DNA of 64,000 bases from Emcibacter nanhaiensis. GTDB taxonomy: Bacteria > Pseudomonadota > Alphaproteobacteria > Sphingomonadales > Emcibacteraceae. Shown one piece after another: positions 46,005 to 56,595 of the stretch. The translations under genes were made by a program, and so were the position numbers. The stretch covers positions 372,001-436,000 of the forward strand of contig NZ_VFIY01000018.1 in the NCBI RefSeq assembly GCF_006385175.1, read 5' to 3'. Position 1 is the first letter of the stretch, and each line of letters begins with the position of its first letter. The notes beneath the pieces were generated by a model. It was given only the letters and a program-made list of their open reading frames with translations, was not told the origin of the DNA and searched no databases.

Positions 46005-46885
46005 TAAATCTGTTCCTCTTCGGTATTTTCCGCAGCCATCCTGCGCCGTTTGGCCTCGCCCGGCGTCAGGCGAATGAAGGTCTTGTCTTCCAGGCGCAAA
46101 TCCACGGCCAGGATATCCTTTTCCAGTATTTTCTCGTCCCGCGTGAGCGCGGCGAATTTCTCCAGTGCCTGGGTCACATTTTTCTCGGGCAGGCGCACGG
46201 TAATACCCCGCTTCAACAACAGGTCCCAGCGGCGATCGCCGACCCGCACCGCGCTTTCCACCCCGGCAAAAATCTCCGGCCAGGCCGCCACCAGTTCAAG
46301 ATAGCCCGGCAGCGCGCTGTCCGCCCCCTGCCCCACCACCATCGGCAGGGCGGGAAACAGGCCCAGCTTCTGGTCGGTAATCCGTTTGCCGTCCCGGGTC
46401 ACCAGCCACAGGTGGCCGTCAACCTGCCAGAGGGCGGCCGGATCATATTCCTCAATCCGCACGGTCAGGATATCGGGCATGGCGCGGCCGATGCTGGCGC
46501 TTTCGACCCAGTCCAGCGCTTCGACCCGCTCGCGCATCGCTTTCAGGTCCAGCGCCATGATATTCTCGCCGTGGCTGACCGCCAGCGCCTTGCGGATATC
46601 GTCCAGCGCCGCCTGCTTCTGGCCGTCAATGCGGATTTCCCCGACGACCAGACCGGCATCGGTCAGCCGTTCCCCGACCCGCTCGCCGGTGCTGTGCAGG
46701 GCGTCGGACACCATGCCGCTCTGCCACAGGTAGACCGACATGATCACAACCAGCGCCACCACGGAAACACCGGTGCTGCGGATCAACAGATCCTTCTGAC
46801 GGCGGCGTTTCAGGCTCTGGGCCTCGCGCTCACCGCGCTTCAGCGGTTCCCTATTGCGCTGGAAGAATGTGATCAGCGATCGCAT
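46004..46885 (-). CDS. ftsQ: Cell division protein FtsQ
   Basis: The 293-residue bitopic protein has a basic cytosolic N-terminus (KRRRQKDLLIR), one transmembrane helix (about 38-55, VSVVALVVIMSVYLW), and a POTRA domain starting near 80 (VGEIRIDGQKQAALDDIRKA). The FtsQ domain (WVESASIGRAMPDILTVRIEE) follows. The C-terminus is Glu-rich. It links early and late divisome proteins. It overlaps the ddl end by 13 bp. Confidence 0.94.
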   Translation of the reverse strand: MRSLITFFQRNREPLKRGEREAQSLKRRRQKDLLIRSTGVSVVALVVIMSVYLWQSGMVSDALHSTGERVGERLTDAGLVVGEIRIDGQKQAALDDIRKALAVSHGENIMALDLKAMRERVEALDWVESASIGRAMPDILTVRIEEYDPAALWQVDGHLWLVTRDGKRITDQKLGLFPALPMVVGQGADSALPGYLELVAAWPEIFAGVESAVRVGDRRWDLLLKRGITVRLPEKNVTQALEKFAALTRDEKILEKDILAVDLRLEDKTFIRLTPGEAKRRRMAAENTEEEQI

Positions 46886-47787
46886 GAGGCGTCCTCCACC
46901 ATCCAGCTCACCAGGTCTTCAAAAGAGATGCCCAGATGGGCGGCCTGTTCCGGCACCAGCGACAGGTCGGTCATGCCAGGCTGGGTGTTCACTTCCAGGA
47001 TATAGGGGATACCGTCGCCGTCCGGTCCGTCATCGAGGCGGAAATCGGCCCGGCTCACGCCGCGGCAGCCCAGCACCCTGTGCGCCTCGAGCGCCAGATG
47101 CATCAGCCGGCCGGTCATCTCATCGTCCAGCGGCGCCGGGACCAGATGCTCGGTCTTGCCGTCCTGATACTTGGCTTCATAGTCATAAAACCCGCTCAGC
47201 GGCCGAAGCTCGGTGACCGCCAGCGCCTTGTCGCCCATCACCGACACGGTCAGCTCGCGGCCCGGCAGGAACTGTTCCGCCATCAGCAGACTGCCCGACT
47301 GCCAGGGGCCCGGCATGTCAGGGCTGAGGTTGCTGCCGTCGCGCACGATCACCACGCCGACGCTCGAGCCCTCGTTGGCCGGCTTGACCACATAGGGCCT
47401 GGGCAGCGGATCGGTTTTGAACAGCGCGGCCCCTTCGATCAGCTTGTCCTCAGCACAGGGAATACCCACCGTGCGGAACATGGCCTTGGCGGCGATCTTG
47501 TCCATGGCCACGGCCGAAGCGCGCACCCCGGAATGGGTATAGGGAATCTTGAGGATTTCCAGCAGGCCCTGGATGCAGCCGTCCTCGCCCCAGCGGCCGT
47601 GCAGGGCGTTAAAGGCCACGTCGGGCTTGATCCGCACCAGGTCGGTATAGACATCAGGGGTGACATCCAGTTCGGTGACATTGTAGCCGGCATTGGTCAG
47701 GGCTTTGGCCACCGCCGCCCCGCTCATCAGCGACACCTCGCGCTCGGCGGACCAGCCGCCTTTCAGAACCACCACATGCTTGCTCAT
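46873..47787 (-). CDS. ddl: D-alanine--D-alanine ligase
   Basis: The 304-residue ATP-grasp enzyme joins two D-alanines for the peptidoglycan stem. GRWGEDGCIQGLLE and VKPANEGSSVGV are characteristic, followed by EVNTQPGMTDLSLVP near the C-terminus with metal ligands. The length is typical for DdlB. It overlaps murB (47784-47787, ATGA) and ftsQ, so translation is coupled. Confidence 0.96.
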   Translation of the reverse strand: MSKHVVVLKGGWSAEREVSLMSGAAVAKALTNAGYNVTELDVTPDVYTDLVRIKPDVAFNALHGRWGEDGCIQGLLEILKIPYTHSGVRASAVAMDKIAAKAMFRTVGIPCAEDKLIEGAALFKTDPLPRPYVVKPANEGSSVGVVIVRDGSNLSPDMPGPWQSGSLLMAEQFLPGRELTVSVMGDKALAVTELRPLSGFYDYEAKYQDGKTEHLVPAPLDDEMTGRLMHLALEAHRVLGCRGVSRADFRLDDGPDGDGIPYILEVNTQPGMTDLSLVPEQAAHLGISFEDLVSWMVEDASCDR

Positions 47788-48716
47788 GACCGGTCCTCCT
47801 TCGCGTCACCGACGATACGGATTTCCCACTCGAGCCCGACGCCGGAGGTTTCTTTCACCCGGCGGCGCACGTCCTCACCCAGGTTTTCCAGGTCGGCGGC
47901 GGTGCCGTTGTCGTCATTGATCAGGAAATTGCAGTGTTTTTCCGAGACATGGGCGCCGCCGACGCGCAGGCCGCGGCAACCGGCCGCGTCAATCAGCTGC
48001 CAGGCCTTGTGTCCGGCCGGGTTTTTAAAGGTGCTGCCGCCGGTACGGGTCCGGAGCGGCTGGCTTTCCTCGCGGGCGTCAGCAATCTGCTGCATGCGCC
48101 GCTCAATATTCTCTTTCAGGTCCGGCGTGCCCTGCAGGATGGCGCCGGTGAAAATCAAATCCTCCGCCAGATCAGAATGACGGTAGCTATACCCCATTTC
48201 CTGCAGGGTAAAGCGATGCGCGTTCCCGGCCCGGTCGAGCGCCCGGGATTCCACCAGCACATCGGCCATTTCCCGCTCATAGGCGCCGGCATTCATACGG
48301 ACCGCCCCGCCGATGGTGCCGGGAATGCCGCGCAGGAATTCGAGTCCGGCGAGAGAGGCATCGCGGGCCGCGGCAGCCACGGCAATGTCCGGCGCCCCGG
48401 CCCCGGCCATGACTTCGGTATCCTTGACTGTAATATCGGAAAATTTCTTGCCGAAGCGGATCACCACCCCGTCAAAGCCCCCGTCCCGGATCAGCAGGTT
48501 GGAGCCGACGCCGAGGCACAGCAGCGGCACTTCCCGCGGCAGGCGACGCAGGAAGGTCGCCAGATCCTCCTCGTCTTCCGGGGTGAACAGCACGGCGGCC
48601 GGGCCACCCACCTTGAACCAGGTCAGCTTGGCCAGCGGGGCGTCAAATTCATATTTGCCCCGCACCTGGGGCAGGCGGTCAGCCAGAGTAAGGGATGTTG
48701 CCGCGGACACGGTCAT
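47784..48716 (-). CDS. murB: UDP-N-acetylenolpyruvoylglucosamine reductase
   Basis: The 310-residue FAD enzyme reduces UDP-GlcNAc-enolpyruvate to UDP-MurNAc. Landmarks are the N-terminal LTWFKVGGPAAVLF, the FAD-loop LGVGSNLLIRDGGFDGVVIR, RGIPGTIGGAVRMNAGAY, TGAILQGTPDLK, and STFKNPAGHKAWQLIDAAG. ATG 48716 is chosen because it overlaps the murC stop (TGATG) and matches the usual length. The longer frame would start inside murC. Confidence 0.95.
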   Translation of the reverse strand: MTVSAATSLTLADRLPQVRGKYEFDAPLAKLTWFKVGGPAAVLFTPEDEEDLATFLRRLPREVPLLCLGVGSNLLIRDGGFDGVVIRFGKKFSDITVKDTEVMAGAGAPDIAVAAAARDASLAGLEFLRGIPGTIGGAVRMNAGAYEREMADVLVESRALDRAGNAHRFTLQEMGYSYRHSDLAEDLIFTGAILQGTPDLKENIERRMQQIADAREESQPLRTRTGGSTFKNPAGHKAWQLIDAAGCRGLRVGGAHVSEKHCNFLINDDNGTAADLENLGEDVRRRVKETSGVGLEWEIRIVGDAKEDRS

Positions 48717-50158
48717 CAGGCCCCGTCTCCTTTCAGTTTCTGCAACGCCTGTGGCAGGTCGTTGGCCCACTGGGTGATGTTGCCGGCGCCAAGGCAGATG
48801 ACGATATCGCCGTCCCCGGCGGTCTCGGCAATCTTTTGCGGCAGGTCGTCCATCCCTTCGACAGCAAACACCTGCCGGTGGCCGAAACTACGCAGGCCAT
48901 CAATCAGGCTGTCGCGGTCGGCGCCTTCGATCGGGCTTTCGCCCGCCTCATAGACCGGGGCGACAAACACCGTGTCGGCATTGTTGAAACAGGCGCAGAA
49001 TTCATCAAACAGGCTTTTCAGCCTGCTATAGCGATGGGGCTGGACCACGGCAATGACCTTGCCCTGGTAGGCCTCACGCGCCGCCGCCAGCACAGCGGCA
49101 ATTTCCACCGGATGATGGGCATAATCGTCGACAATGGTCACGCCGTCCACCTGGCCGACCCGGGTAAAGCGCCGCTTGACGCCGGAGAAATCGGCAAAGG
49201 CCTCGCGGATCACCTGGGAGTCAATGCCCATTTCATGGGCCACGGCAATGGCGGCCAGGGCATTGAGCACATTGTGGCGGCCCGGCATCGGCAGCACGAT
49301 ATCTTCCAGGGTCTCCACTTCTTCACCCTGGCGGGTGCTGATTTCCACATCAAAATGGGCGCAGCCGTCGAGGAATTTGAGCCCCATGCAGCGAATATCG
49401 GCCTGGGGACTGAAACCGAAGGTGACGATTTTGCGGTCGGTGATGCGGCCGATCAGGGCCTGCACTTCCGGATGATCGATACACATGGCGGCAAAGCCGT
49501 AAAAGGGCACATTTTCGATGAAGGTACGGAAGGCCTCCTTCTCGGTCTCGAAATCACCGTAAAAATCCAGATGTTCGGGATCGATGTTGGTCACCACTGC
49601 CACCGTGGACGGCAGTTTGACGAAGGTGCCGTCGGATTCATCGGCCTCCACCACCATCCAGTCGCCTTCCCCGAGGCGGGCGTTGGTGCCGTAGGCATTG
49701 ATGATGCCGCCGTTGATCACGGTCGGGTCATAGCTGGCCTTGTCCAGCACCGCCGCCACCATGGAGGTGGTGGTGGTCTTGCCGTGGGTGCCGGCGATGG
49801 ACACACACCATTTCAGGCGCATCAGTTCCGCCAGCATTTCCGCCCGGCGGATTACCGGCATCTTGCGGGCCCGGGCCTCGACCATTTCCGGATTGTCGGG
49901 CTTGATGGCGGAGGACACCACAATGCCCCAGGCCCCGTCCAGGTTGTCCGCCTTCTGGCCGATCTTCACATCGATGCCAAGGCCGCGCAGGCGCTGGACG
50001 TTGGCATTCTCGGAAATATCGCTGCCCTGCACCTTGTAGCCGAAATTATGCATCACCTCGGCAATGCCGCTCATGCCGATGCCGCCGATGCCGACAAAAT
50101 GCAGGATGCCGATATTGATGGGATGGCCGATGCTGGGCGGCTGGATATTCTTATTCAT
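48716..50158 (-). CDS. murC: UDP-N-acetylmuramate--L-alanine ligase
   Basis: The 480-residue Mur ligase adds L-Ala to UDP-MurNAc. The N-terminal Rossmann loop is [17 protein letters not shown], the ATP loop is [15 protein letters not shown], and the C-terminal domain contains [14 protein letters not shown]. The length is normal. Its start codon overlaps the murG stop. The absence of murD from this cluster makes this the first of three ligases found here (with murE and murF). Confidence 0.97.
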   Translation of the reverse strand: MNKNIQPPSIGHPINIGILHFVGIGGIGMSGIAEVMHNFGYKVQGSDISENANVQRLRGLGIDVKIGQKADNLDGAWGIVVSSAIKPDNPEMVEARARKMPVIRRAEMLAELMRLKWCVSIAGTHGKTTTTSMVAAVLDKASYDPTVINGGIINAYGTNARLGEGDWMVVEADESDGTFVKLPSTVAVVTNIDPEHLDFYGDFETEKEAFRTFIENVPFYGFAAMCIDHPEVQALIGRITDRKIVTFGFSPQADIRCMGLKFLDGCAHFDVEISTRQGEEVETLEDIVLPMPGRHNVLNALAAIAVAHEMGIDSQVIREAFADFSGVKRRFTRVGQVDGVTIVDDYAHHPVEIAAVLAAAREAYQGKVIAVVQPHRYSRLKSLFDEFCACFNNADTVFVAPVYEAGESPIEGADRDSLIDGLRSFGHRQVFAVEGMDDLPQKIAETAGDGDIVICLGAGNITQWANDLPQALQKLKGDGA

Positions 50159-51393
50159 GGCCGCTCTCCTGCGCTGAGGATCGGCCGCTGTTGTTTATTC
50201 TCACTCGGTTCACTTTCTTCTTCACTTGCAGCCGCAGGCTTGTGAATAGCCTCCAGCTTATTCGTCTTGATCACCCCGGCGTCCCCCTTGACCAGGGCCA
50301 GCCGTTCCACCAGATCCGCCAGATCCTTGACCGCATAGGGCTTGCCAACCTTGCGACTGTCTTCCGCCGCCCGCCACACATCCCGGGGCCTTTTTGCCAG
50401 ACGCTGCAGCATCTTGGCCAGTTCGCTGGGATTGAATTCCTTCTCGTGGAAGATCCAGGCGCCGCCGGCGATCACCAGTTCCTTGGCGTTTTCCATCTGA
50501 TGGTCATCCATGGCATAGGGATATGGCACCAGAATGGCCGGTCGTCCCGCCGCCGTCAGTTCCGCGATAGTCGACGCCCCGGCCCGTCCGATCACCAGAT
50601 GTGCCCATTCCATACACTCCGGCAGATTGGAAATAAAGGTGGAAAGTTCGACGGCGATTTTTGTATCCGCATAACTGGCACGCACGGACTCAATATCCTC
50701 TTTCCGGCACTGCTGGGTGATCTGCAGTCGGCGCTGGACCGCGCGCGGCAAAGTGGAGATCGCCGCCGGGATCACATCGCTGAAAATCCGCGCGCCCTGG
50801 CTACCGCCGATTACCAGGATCCGGAAGATCTTGTCTTCGCCGATGGGCGGATAGGTCTTGTCCCCCAGCGCGACGATTTCCTTGCGCACCGGGTTGCCGG
50901 TCACCACGGTATAGTTATATTTTTCCCAGTTCGCCTTCTGGGTATTTTCAAAGGACAGCGCCACCGCATCCACTTTTTTCGCCAGATAGCGATTGACCCG
51001 GCCCAGTACCGCATTCTGCTCATGCAGGCAGCTGGGAATCCCCATCAACACCGCCGCCCGAAGCGCCGGCAGGGAGGGATAGCCGCCAAAGCCGACCACA
51101 CAGCCCGGCCGCAGCATACTGAGCAGGGAGCGGGCCTCAAGGATACCACCCAGCACCTTGAACAGAGCGCCGATCTTACCCAACAGGCTTTTGCCGGCAA
51201 AGGTAGCGCTTTGTACGGTGAGGATTTTCACATCCTTGAAATAGTCCTTGTAGGCAAGCCCCCGCTCGTCGGTGATCAGGGTCACCCGGTGCCCCCGGGC
51301 CAGCAGTTCATTTTTCAGCGACACGGCCGGAAACATATGGCCACCGGTGCCGCCGGCCGACAGGACGATATGGGAGGTGCGCCGCCGCTTCAT
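50155..51393 (-). CDS. murG: UDP-GlcNAc:lipid I N-acetylglucosaminyltransferase
   Basis: The 412-residue GT-B glycosyltransferase makes lipid II on the cytosolic membrane face. GGTGGH (14-19) is the N-terminal G loop, [20 protein letters not shown] and [16 protein letters not shown] follow, and the donor site is [20 protein letters not shown]. The last 45 residues form an unusual acidic, polar extension ([19 protein letters not shown]) past the normal MurG end, of unknown role. It overlaps murC and ftsW by four bases. Confidence 0.96.
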   Translation of the reverse strand: MKRRRTSHIVLSAGGTGGHMFPAVSLKNELLARGHRVTLITDERGLAYKDYFKDVKILTVQSATFAGKSLLGKIGALFKVLGGILEARSLLSMLRPGCVVGFGGYPSLPALRAAVLMGIPSCLHEQNAVLGRVNRYLAKKVDAVALSFENTQKANWEKYNYTVVTGNPVRKEIVALGDKTYPPIGEDKIFRILVIGGSQGARIFSDVIPAAISTLPRAVQRRLQITQQCRKEDIESVRASYADTKIAVELSTFISNLPECMEWAHLVIGRAGASTIAELTAAGRPAILVPYPYAMDDHQMENAKELVIAGGAWIFHEKEFNPSELAKMLQRLAKRPRDVWRAAEDSRKVGKPYAVKDLADLVERLALVKGDAGVIKTNKLEAIHKPAAASEEESEPSENKQQRPILSAGERP

Positions 51394-52538
51394 ACCAGTC
51401 TCCAGCCGGTTGCCGGATTGGCCTGGCCATAGCGGCTGTTGCGCCGGGTCAGCGCCAGCACCATGCCCATGCCGATGGACAGCGACAGCAATGACGATCC
51501 GCCATAGCTGATGAACGGCAGGGTCATGCCCTTGCTGGGCAGCACGGCCAGGTTAACGCCCAGATTAATAAAGGCCTGCAGGCCGAGCTGGATCAGCAGG
51601 CCGGAGACGGCGAGGAAAATAAACAGGTCCCGCTCCTTCATCAGGTTGACCATGCCGCGGATCACAATGACGGCAAACAGCAGAACAATCGCCGCGCAGA
51701 TGATAATGCCGAATTCCTCTCCGGTGACGGCAAAAATAAAGTCAGTATGAGCGTCAGGCAGGATCTTTTTCACCGCCCCCTCACCCGGGCCGCGCCCGAA
51801 CAGGCCGCCACTCTTGAACGCATTCATGGCCATATCCACCTGGAAGGTGTCGCCGCTTTCCGGGTTCAGGAAACGGTCGATACGGCTGGTCACATGGGGC
51901 AGGAACATATAGGCCATGACGATTCCGCTCAGCCCAAAGGCGACAAAGGCCCCGACCCAGACCATCGGCAGACCGGCCATAAAGAACATGGCGCTCCAGA
52001 CGACGGAGACCAGCACCGTCTGGCCGAAGTCCGGCTGAATCACCAGCAGGCTGACCACCAGAAGATAGAGCCCGATGGCGATTTTCCAGCCCGGGAAGCC
52101 GGGACTTTTACGGGCCTCGGAAAACATCCAGGCGGAAACGATAATGAAGGCCGGTTTCATGAATTCAGAGGCCTGCAGGGTAAAACTGCCGATCCGGAGC
52201 CAGCGCCGGGCACCCTTGGCCTCGGGGCCGACCAGCGCCGTCAGCACCAGCAGCAGCAGACAGACCAGGAACAGGATCACGCCGAGTCTGCGCACCTGGC
52301 GCGGCGGCAACAGGGACACCCCGAACAGGCAGACCAGGGAGACCGCCAGGAACAGGAGCTGGCGGCGGACGAAATGAAAACTGTCGAGGCCAAGCTTTTC
52401 CGCAATGGCCGGACTGGCGCCGAAGGTCATGACAATGCCGATCCCGATCAGAAGGGCAAGCGACATCAGCAACCAGCGGTCTACCGTCCACCACCAGTCG
52501 CTGACAATGCTTGTATCTGTGCGGGAAAATACGGTCAT
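51390..52538 (-). CDS. ftsW: FtsW peptidoglycan polymerase
   Basis: The 382-residue SEDS-family protein has about ten transmembrane helices. Characteristic parts are GARRWLRIGSFTLQASEFMK, VMAYMFLPHVTSRIDRFLNP, VDMAMNAFKSGGLFGRGPG and PFISYGGSSLLSLSIGMG. It polymerises lipid II with FtsI at the septum. The gene starts 13 bp after mraY ends. murD would normally lie in this position. Confidence 0.95.
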   Translation of the reverse strand: MTVFSRTDTSIVSDWWWTVDRWLLMSLALLIGIGIVMTFGASPAIAEKLGLDSFHFVRRQLLFLAVSLVCLFGVSLLPPRQVRRLGVILFLVCLLLLVLTALVGPEAKGARRWLRIGSFTLQASEFMKPAFIIVSAWMFSEARKSPGFPGWKIAIGLYLLVVSLLVIQPDFGQTVLVSVVWSAMFFMAGLPMVWVGAFVAFGLSGIVMAYMFLPHVTSRIDRFLNPESGDTFQVDMAMNAFKSGGLFGRGPGEGAVKKILPDAHTDFIFAVTGEEFGIIICAAIVLLFAVIVIRGMVNLMKERDLFIFLAVSGLLIQLGLQAFINLGVNLAVLPSKGMTLPFISYGGSSLLSLSIGMGMVLALTRRNSRYGQANPATGWRLV

Positions 52539-52551
52539 ATGCTTCCCTCTT

Positions 52552-53640
52552 TTATCTGAGTTTCAATGTGGCCAGCCCCACCAGGGCCAGCAGCAGGGCA
52601 ATGATCCAGAAGCGGATGACGATGGTCGGCTCCGCCCAGCCTTTCTTTTCGTAATGGTGATGGATCGGCGCCATGCGGAAGACCCGCTTGCCGGTCAGTT
52701 TGAAGGAGACCACCTGCACCACCACCGATACGGTTTCCAATACGAACAGGCCGCCGACGATGGCCAGCACAATCTCGTGTTTGGCGATCACCGCCACCGT
52801 GCCGATGGCCCCGCCCAGCGACAGGCTGCCGGTATCGCCCATGAAAATCATGGCTGGCGGCGCATTATACCACAGGAAGCCGAGGCCGGCGCCGATGATG
52901 GCGGCGCAGAAGACGGCCAGTTCGCCGGTGCCCGGCACATAGGTGACCTGCAGGTAATCCGCATAAATGGCATTCCCCACCAGATAGGAGATAAAGGCGA
53001 ACGTCGCCGCGGCAATGATCACCGGCATGATGGCCAGGCCGTCGAGGCCGTCGGTCAGGTTGACGCTGTTGGACGAGCCGACAATGACAAAAATGGCGAA
53101 CGGAATAAAGAAGACCCCCAGGTTGATCATGGTGTCCTTGATGAACGGCAGGGCCAGCATGTCACGGGCCTCGGGCTCGGCCGCCGCGGTAATGATCAGG
53201 ACAGCCGCCAGCGCCACAAGAATTTCCAGCACCAGCTTGACCTTACCGGAGACCCCGGCGGAACTTGACTTGGTGACCTTGCGATAATCATCGAGGAACC
53301 CGATCACCCCGAAACCACTGGTGACCACCAGACAGGCCCAGACATAGGGGCTTGAGAGATCCATCCACAACAGGGTGCTGAGGCTCAGGCCAAGCAGGAT
53401 CAGGAATCCGCCCATGGTCGGTGTACCCTGCTTGGTCAGCAGATGGCCCTCCGGCCCCTCCTCGCGAATGGGCTGACCCTTTTTCTGGCGCACCTTGAGC
53501 CAGCCGATAATGGACGGCCCGCACAGGAAACTGATCAGGAACGAGGTGAACAGTGCGCCGCCGGTACGGAAGGTCAAATAGCGGAACAGGTTGAACAGAC
53601 CGTAATCTTCACTGAGGGGGTAGAGTAAACTGTAGAGCAT
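52552..53640 (-). CDS. mraY: Phospho-MurNAc-pentapeptide translocase MraY
   Basis: The 362-residue integral membrane enzyme transfers phospho-MurNAc-pentapeptide to undecaprenyl phosphate, giving lipid I. Characteristic motifs are [11 protein letters not shown] (catalytic DD), [15 protein letters not shown], and [20 protein letters not shown] with the three-histidine signature. About ten helices are present and the length is typical. It is directly followed by ftsW with no murD between. Confidence 0.97.
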   Translation of the reverse strand: MLYSLLYPLSEDYGLFNLFRYLTFRTGGALFTSFLISFLCGPSIIGWLKVRQKKGQPIREEGPEGHLLTKQGTPTMGGFLILLGLSLSTLLWMDLSSPYVWACLVVTSGFGVIGFLDDYRKVTKSSSAGVSGKVKLVLEILVALAAVLIITAAAEPEARDMLALPFIKDTMINLGVFFIPFAIFVIVGSSNSVNLTDGLDGLAIMPVIIAAATFAFISYLVGNAIYADYLQVTYVPGTGELAVFCAAIIGAGLGFLWYNAPPAMIFMGDTGSLSLGGAIGTVAVIAKHEIVLAIVGGLFVLETVSVVVQVVSFKLTGKRVFRMAPIHHHYEKKGWAEPTIVIRFWIIALLLALVGLATLKLR

Positions 53641-53656
53641 CTTGGGTCCGTCCTGG

Positions 53657-55090
53657 TTACGCGCTTACTGCCTTTTTAATATTCGGTGCCGCCATTTCAA
53701 GCATTCTGTCCACCAGCCGGAACATGCCGCTGCTGTTTGATCCCTTGACCATGACCACATCATTGTCCTGCAGGTCTGCCAGCAGGGCAAGTTCAAGATC
53801 ATCCAGGGTGTTGAAATGGGCGCAATAGATGCTTTCATCCATATTGTCCGCCAAATGTTTCATCTTTTCCCCGACCAGGTAAACCCGGTCGATTTCCGCT
53901 TCTTTCAGGTCCTCGGCAAGGCCGGCATGGAGCTGCTCGGTGTCCTCGCCGAGCTCGGCCATATCGCCGAGGACGGCAATCCGCCGGCCGCGATGGTCAA
54001 GCCTGACCTGGCTTTGGCCCATGAGCGCCGCGCGCATGGAGGCCGGATTGGCATTATAGCTTTCGTCAATCAGCAGGAAGGAGGCTTCGGAACCGTCCCG
54101 GAAAAAGATCCGGTGGCGTTTGCCGCGGCCTTTCAGGGGAGTCATTTCCGCCAGCGCCAGGCCGGCCAAACCCAAGTCGCCGCCGACCGCATCCACCGCC
54201 GCCAGCACCGCCAGGCTGTTCATGATCCAGTGCTGGCCCAGCATGCCGGTCTTGTAGACCATGACCTTGCCGCCGAGGTCCGCCACCACACAACTGCAGG
54301 TATCATGCATGACCTGACGCAAAACATGAACATCGGCCTCGGGAGCGGTTCCGAAGGAAATGATCCTTTTCACGCCGGCCTCCCGGGCCCGCTTCTTCAG
54401 GCGGCCGAAATGGGGATTGTCATGGTTGAGAATGGCAACACCGCCGTCTTCCATGCAGGTCAGGATTTCCGCCTTGGCGTCGGCAATTTCCTCGACACTG
54501 CTGAAAAATTCGCCGTGGGCCAGTTCCACTGTCGTGATAATCGCCACATGGGGCCGCACCAGCTTGACCAGTTCCCTGAGCTCGCCCTTGTGGTTCATGC
54601 CCATCTCGAAAATACCGTAGGCCGCATCCCGCGGCATCCGGGCCAGGGACAGCGGCACGCCGATTTCGTTATTGTAGCTCAGCACGCTGGCATGGGTTTT
54701 CTTGTCCCGGTCCAGGGCCAGGCGCAGCGCTTCCTTGGTTCCGGTCTTGCCGGCACTGCCGGTCACGGCAATGATCGGGATATCGACCCGCGCCCGGGCG
54801 GCCCGGCCCAGTTTTACCAAGGCCCCGAAGACATCGGGCACCTTGATTTGTCTGTCCCTGTCCGCCCCGTCGACATAATGACTGACCACGGCAGCAGCGG
54901 CCCCCTTGTCCAGGGCCATTTTCACGTAATCATGGCCATCGGAATTGGGGCCGATCAGGGCGAAAAACAGGTCGCCCTCTTCAATGGTGCGGCTGTCGAT
55001 GGAAACACCGTGACAGGCAAAGGCGTCATCCACGTCGACCTTCCACACGTCCGCCAGTTCCCGAGCGGTCCATAAAGCTTCTGGCATCAT
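53657..55090 (-). CDS. murF: UDP-MurNAc-tripeptide--D-Ala-D-Ala ligase
   Basis: The 477-residue Mur ligase adds the D-Ala-D-Ala dipeptide. The ATP loop reads [16 protein letters not shown], the central domain carries [17 protein letters not shown], and [17 protein letters not shown] is characteristic of MurF. The length is typical. The start overlaps the murE stop by four bases. It lies 16 bp before mraY. Confidence 0.97.
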   Translation of the reverse strand: MMPEALWTARELADVWKVDVDDAFACHGVSIDSRTIEEGDLFFALIGPNSDGHDYVKMALDKGAAAAVVSHYVDGADRDRQIKVPDVFGALVKLGRAARARVDIPIIAVTGSAGKTGTKEALRLALDRDKKTHASVLSYNNEIGVPLSLARMPRDAAYGIFEMGMNHKGELRELVKLVRPHVAIITTVELAHGEFFSSVEEIADAKAEILTCMEDGGVAILNHDNPHFGRLKKRAREAGVKRIISFGTAPEADVHVLRQVMHDTCSCVVADLGGKVMVYKTGMLGQHWIMNSLAVLAAVDAVGGDLGLAGLALAEMTPLKGRGKRHRIFFRDGSEASFLLIDESYNANPASMRAALMGQSQVRLDHRGRRIAVLGDMAELGEDTEQLHAGLAEDLKEAEIDRVYLVGEKMKHLADNMDESIYCAHFNTLDDLELALLADLQDNDVVMVKGSNSSGMFRLVDRMLEMAAPNIKKAVSA

Positions 55091-56595
55091 GACCTCACAC
55101 CTCCCGGTGTCGCCCCGCGACCCTGTTTTTCAGACGGAAGACCGGCGATGGCCGAACGTACTTCCGAAACATCGTCAAATTCATAAACCTTGCCGGCGAT
55201 TTCCTGGCCGCGCTCATGGCCCTTGCCGGCCACCAGCAGCAGATCGCCTTCCCCAAGCTCCGCCACCGCCAAACGAATGGCTTCCGCGCGGTCGCCGACT
55301 TCGGTCGCGCCCGGGCAGCCTTTCAGGATTTCCGCCCGGATCGCCGCCGGTTCCTCGGAGCGGGGATTGTCGTCGGTAACATACACGCGGGCGGCTTTTT
55401 CGCAGGCGATCCGCCCCATCTGTTCCCGCTTGCCGGTATCACGGTCACCGCCGCAGCCGAACACCACCGCCAGCTTGCCGCGCACATGGGGCTGCAGTGC
55501 CTCCAGCGCGGTTTCCAGCGCATCCGGCGTATGGGCGTAATCCACATAGATCCGCGCCCCGGACGGGTGCCGCCCCGCCTGCTCCATCCGGCCTTCCACT
55601 GACTTGAGATAGGCCAGTGAATTAAACGCCTGGTCCGCGTCGCCGCCGCAGCCGATCACCAGTCCCACCGCCATCAGGGCGTTCATGGCCTGAAAACTGC
55701 CCACCAGCGACAATTTAATGTCATAAAGCCTGCCCTCATAGGAAACCGTAATTTCCTGTCCGGTGGGGCTGGACACCTGGTGCAGCAGCCGGATGTCGCC
55801 GTCATGACGTCCGACGGTAATTACCTTGTGGCCGCGGGCCCAGCAGATATCCGCCACCTCCCGCACGATCGGGCAATCCGCATTAAGCACCGCCGTGCTG
55901 CCCGGCTTCATCACCTCGCCGAACAGGCGGCTTTTGGCATAGAAATAATTTTCCTCACTGCCGTGATAATCATAATGATCGCGGGTCAGATTGGTGAAAG
56001 CGGCCGCCGAGATATTCAGCCCGTCCATCCGGTACTGGGCCAGCCCGTGACTTGAGGCTTCGAAGACCACATGGTCAATGCCCAGGTCACACAGGTCGCT
56101 CATGGCTTTGTGCAGGGTCACCGGGTCGGGGGTTGTCATCCCGGTATAGTCATTATGGCCCGGCGCCACCACGCCAAGGGTGCCGACCGAGGCTGCCTTG
56201 AGGCCCATATGCTCCCAGATCTGCTTGGTGAAGGAAGCGACCGAGGTCTTGCCGTTGGTGCCGGTAACCGCCGCCAGATGTTCCGGCTGGCGCTGGAAAT
56301 AAGCGGCAACCATATGCGGGAAGACCCGTCCCGGCACCTCATGAGTGATCCAGACGACACCGTCATCCTGCAACCGGGCGGACGGCACACACAGAACAGC
56401 CACCGCGCCCTTAGTCAGGGCATCGCCGATGAAGTCGGCGCCGTTGACGGTCAGGCCGGGAAGCGCCACAAAAACGAAACCCGGCTCGACCTTGCGGCTG
56501 TCAGCCGTAATGCCCGCAACCTCCACATCGCCGGTCACTGCCAGCCCGGAGGCAAACCTGGTTTTCACATCCTTGAGCAGATCGGATAGCTTCAT
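55087..56595 (-). CDS. murE: UDP-MurNAc-dipeptide--meso-diaminopimelate ligase
   Basis: The 502-residue Mur ligase adds the third residue. GTNGKTSVASFTKQ is the ATP loop, HDYTGMTTPDP is close to the UDP-MurNAc binding loop, and DDNPRSEEPA contains the DNPR motif specific to meso-DAP rather than Lys. So the peptidoglycan is DAP-type. The stop overlaps the murF start; its own start touches the ftsI stop. Confidence 0.97.
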   Translation of the reverse strand: MKLSDLLKDVKTRFASGLAVTGDVEVAGITADSRKVEPGFVFVALPGLTVNGADFIGDALTKGAVAVLCVPSARLQDDGVVWITHEVPGRVFPHMVAAYFQRQPEHLAAVTGTNGKTSVASFTKQIWEHMGLKAASVGTLGVVAPGHNDYTGMTTPDPVTLHKAMSDLCDLGIDHVVFEASSHGLAQYRMDGLNISAAAFTNLTRDHYDYHGSEENYFYAKSRLFGEVMKPGSTAVLNADCPIVREVADICWARGHKVITVGRHDGDIRLLHQVSSPTGQEITVSYEGRLYDIKLSLVGSFQAMNALMAVGLVIGCGGDADQAFNSLAYLKSVEGRMEQAGRHPSGARIYVDYAHTPDALETALEALQPHVRGKLAVVFGCGGDRDTGKREQMGRIACEKAARVYVTDDNPRSEEPAAIRAEILKGCPGATEVGDRAEAIRLAVAELGEGDLLLVAGKGHERGQEIAGKVYEFDDVSEVRSAIAGLPSEKQGRGATPGGVRS

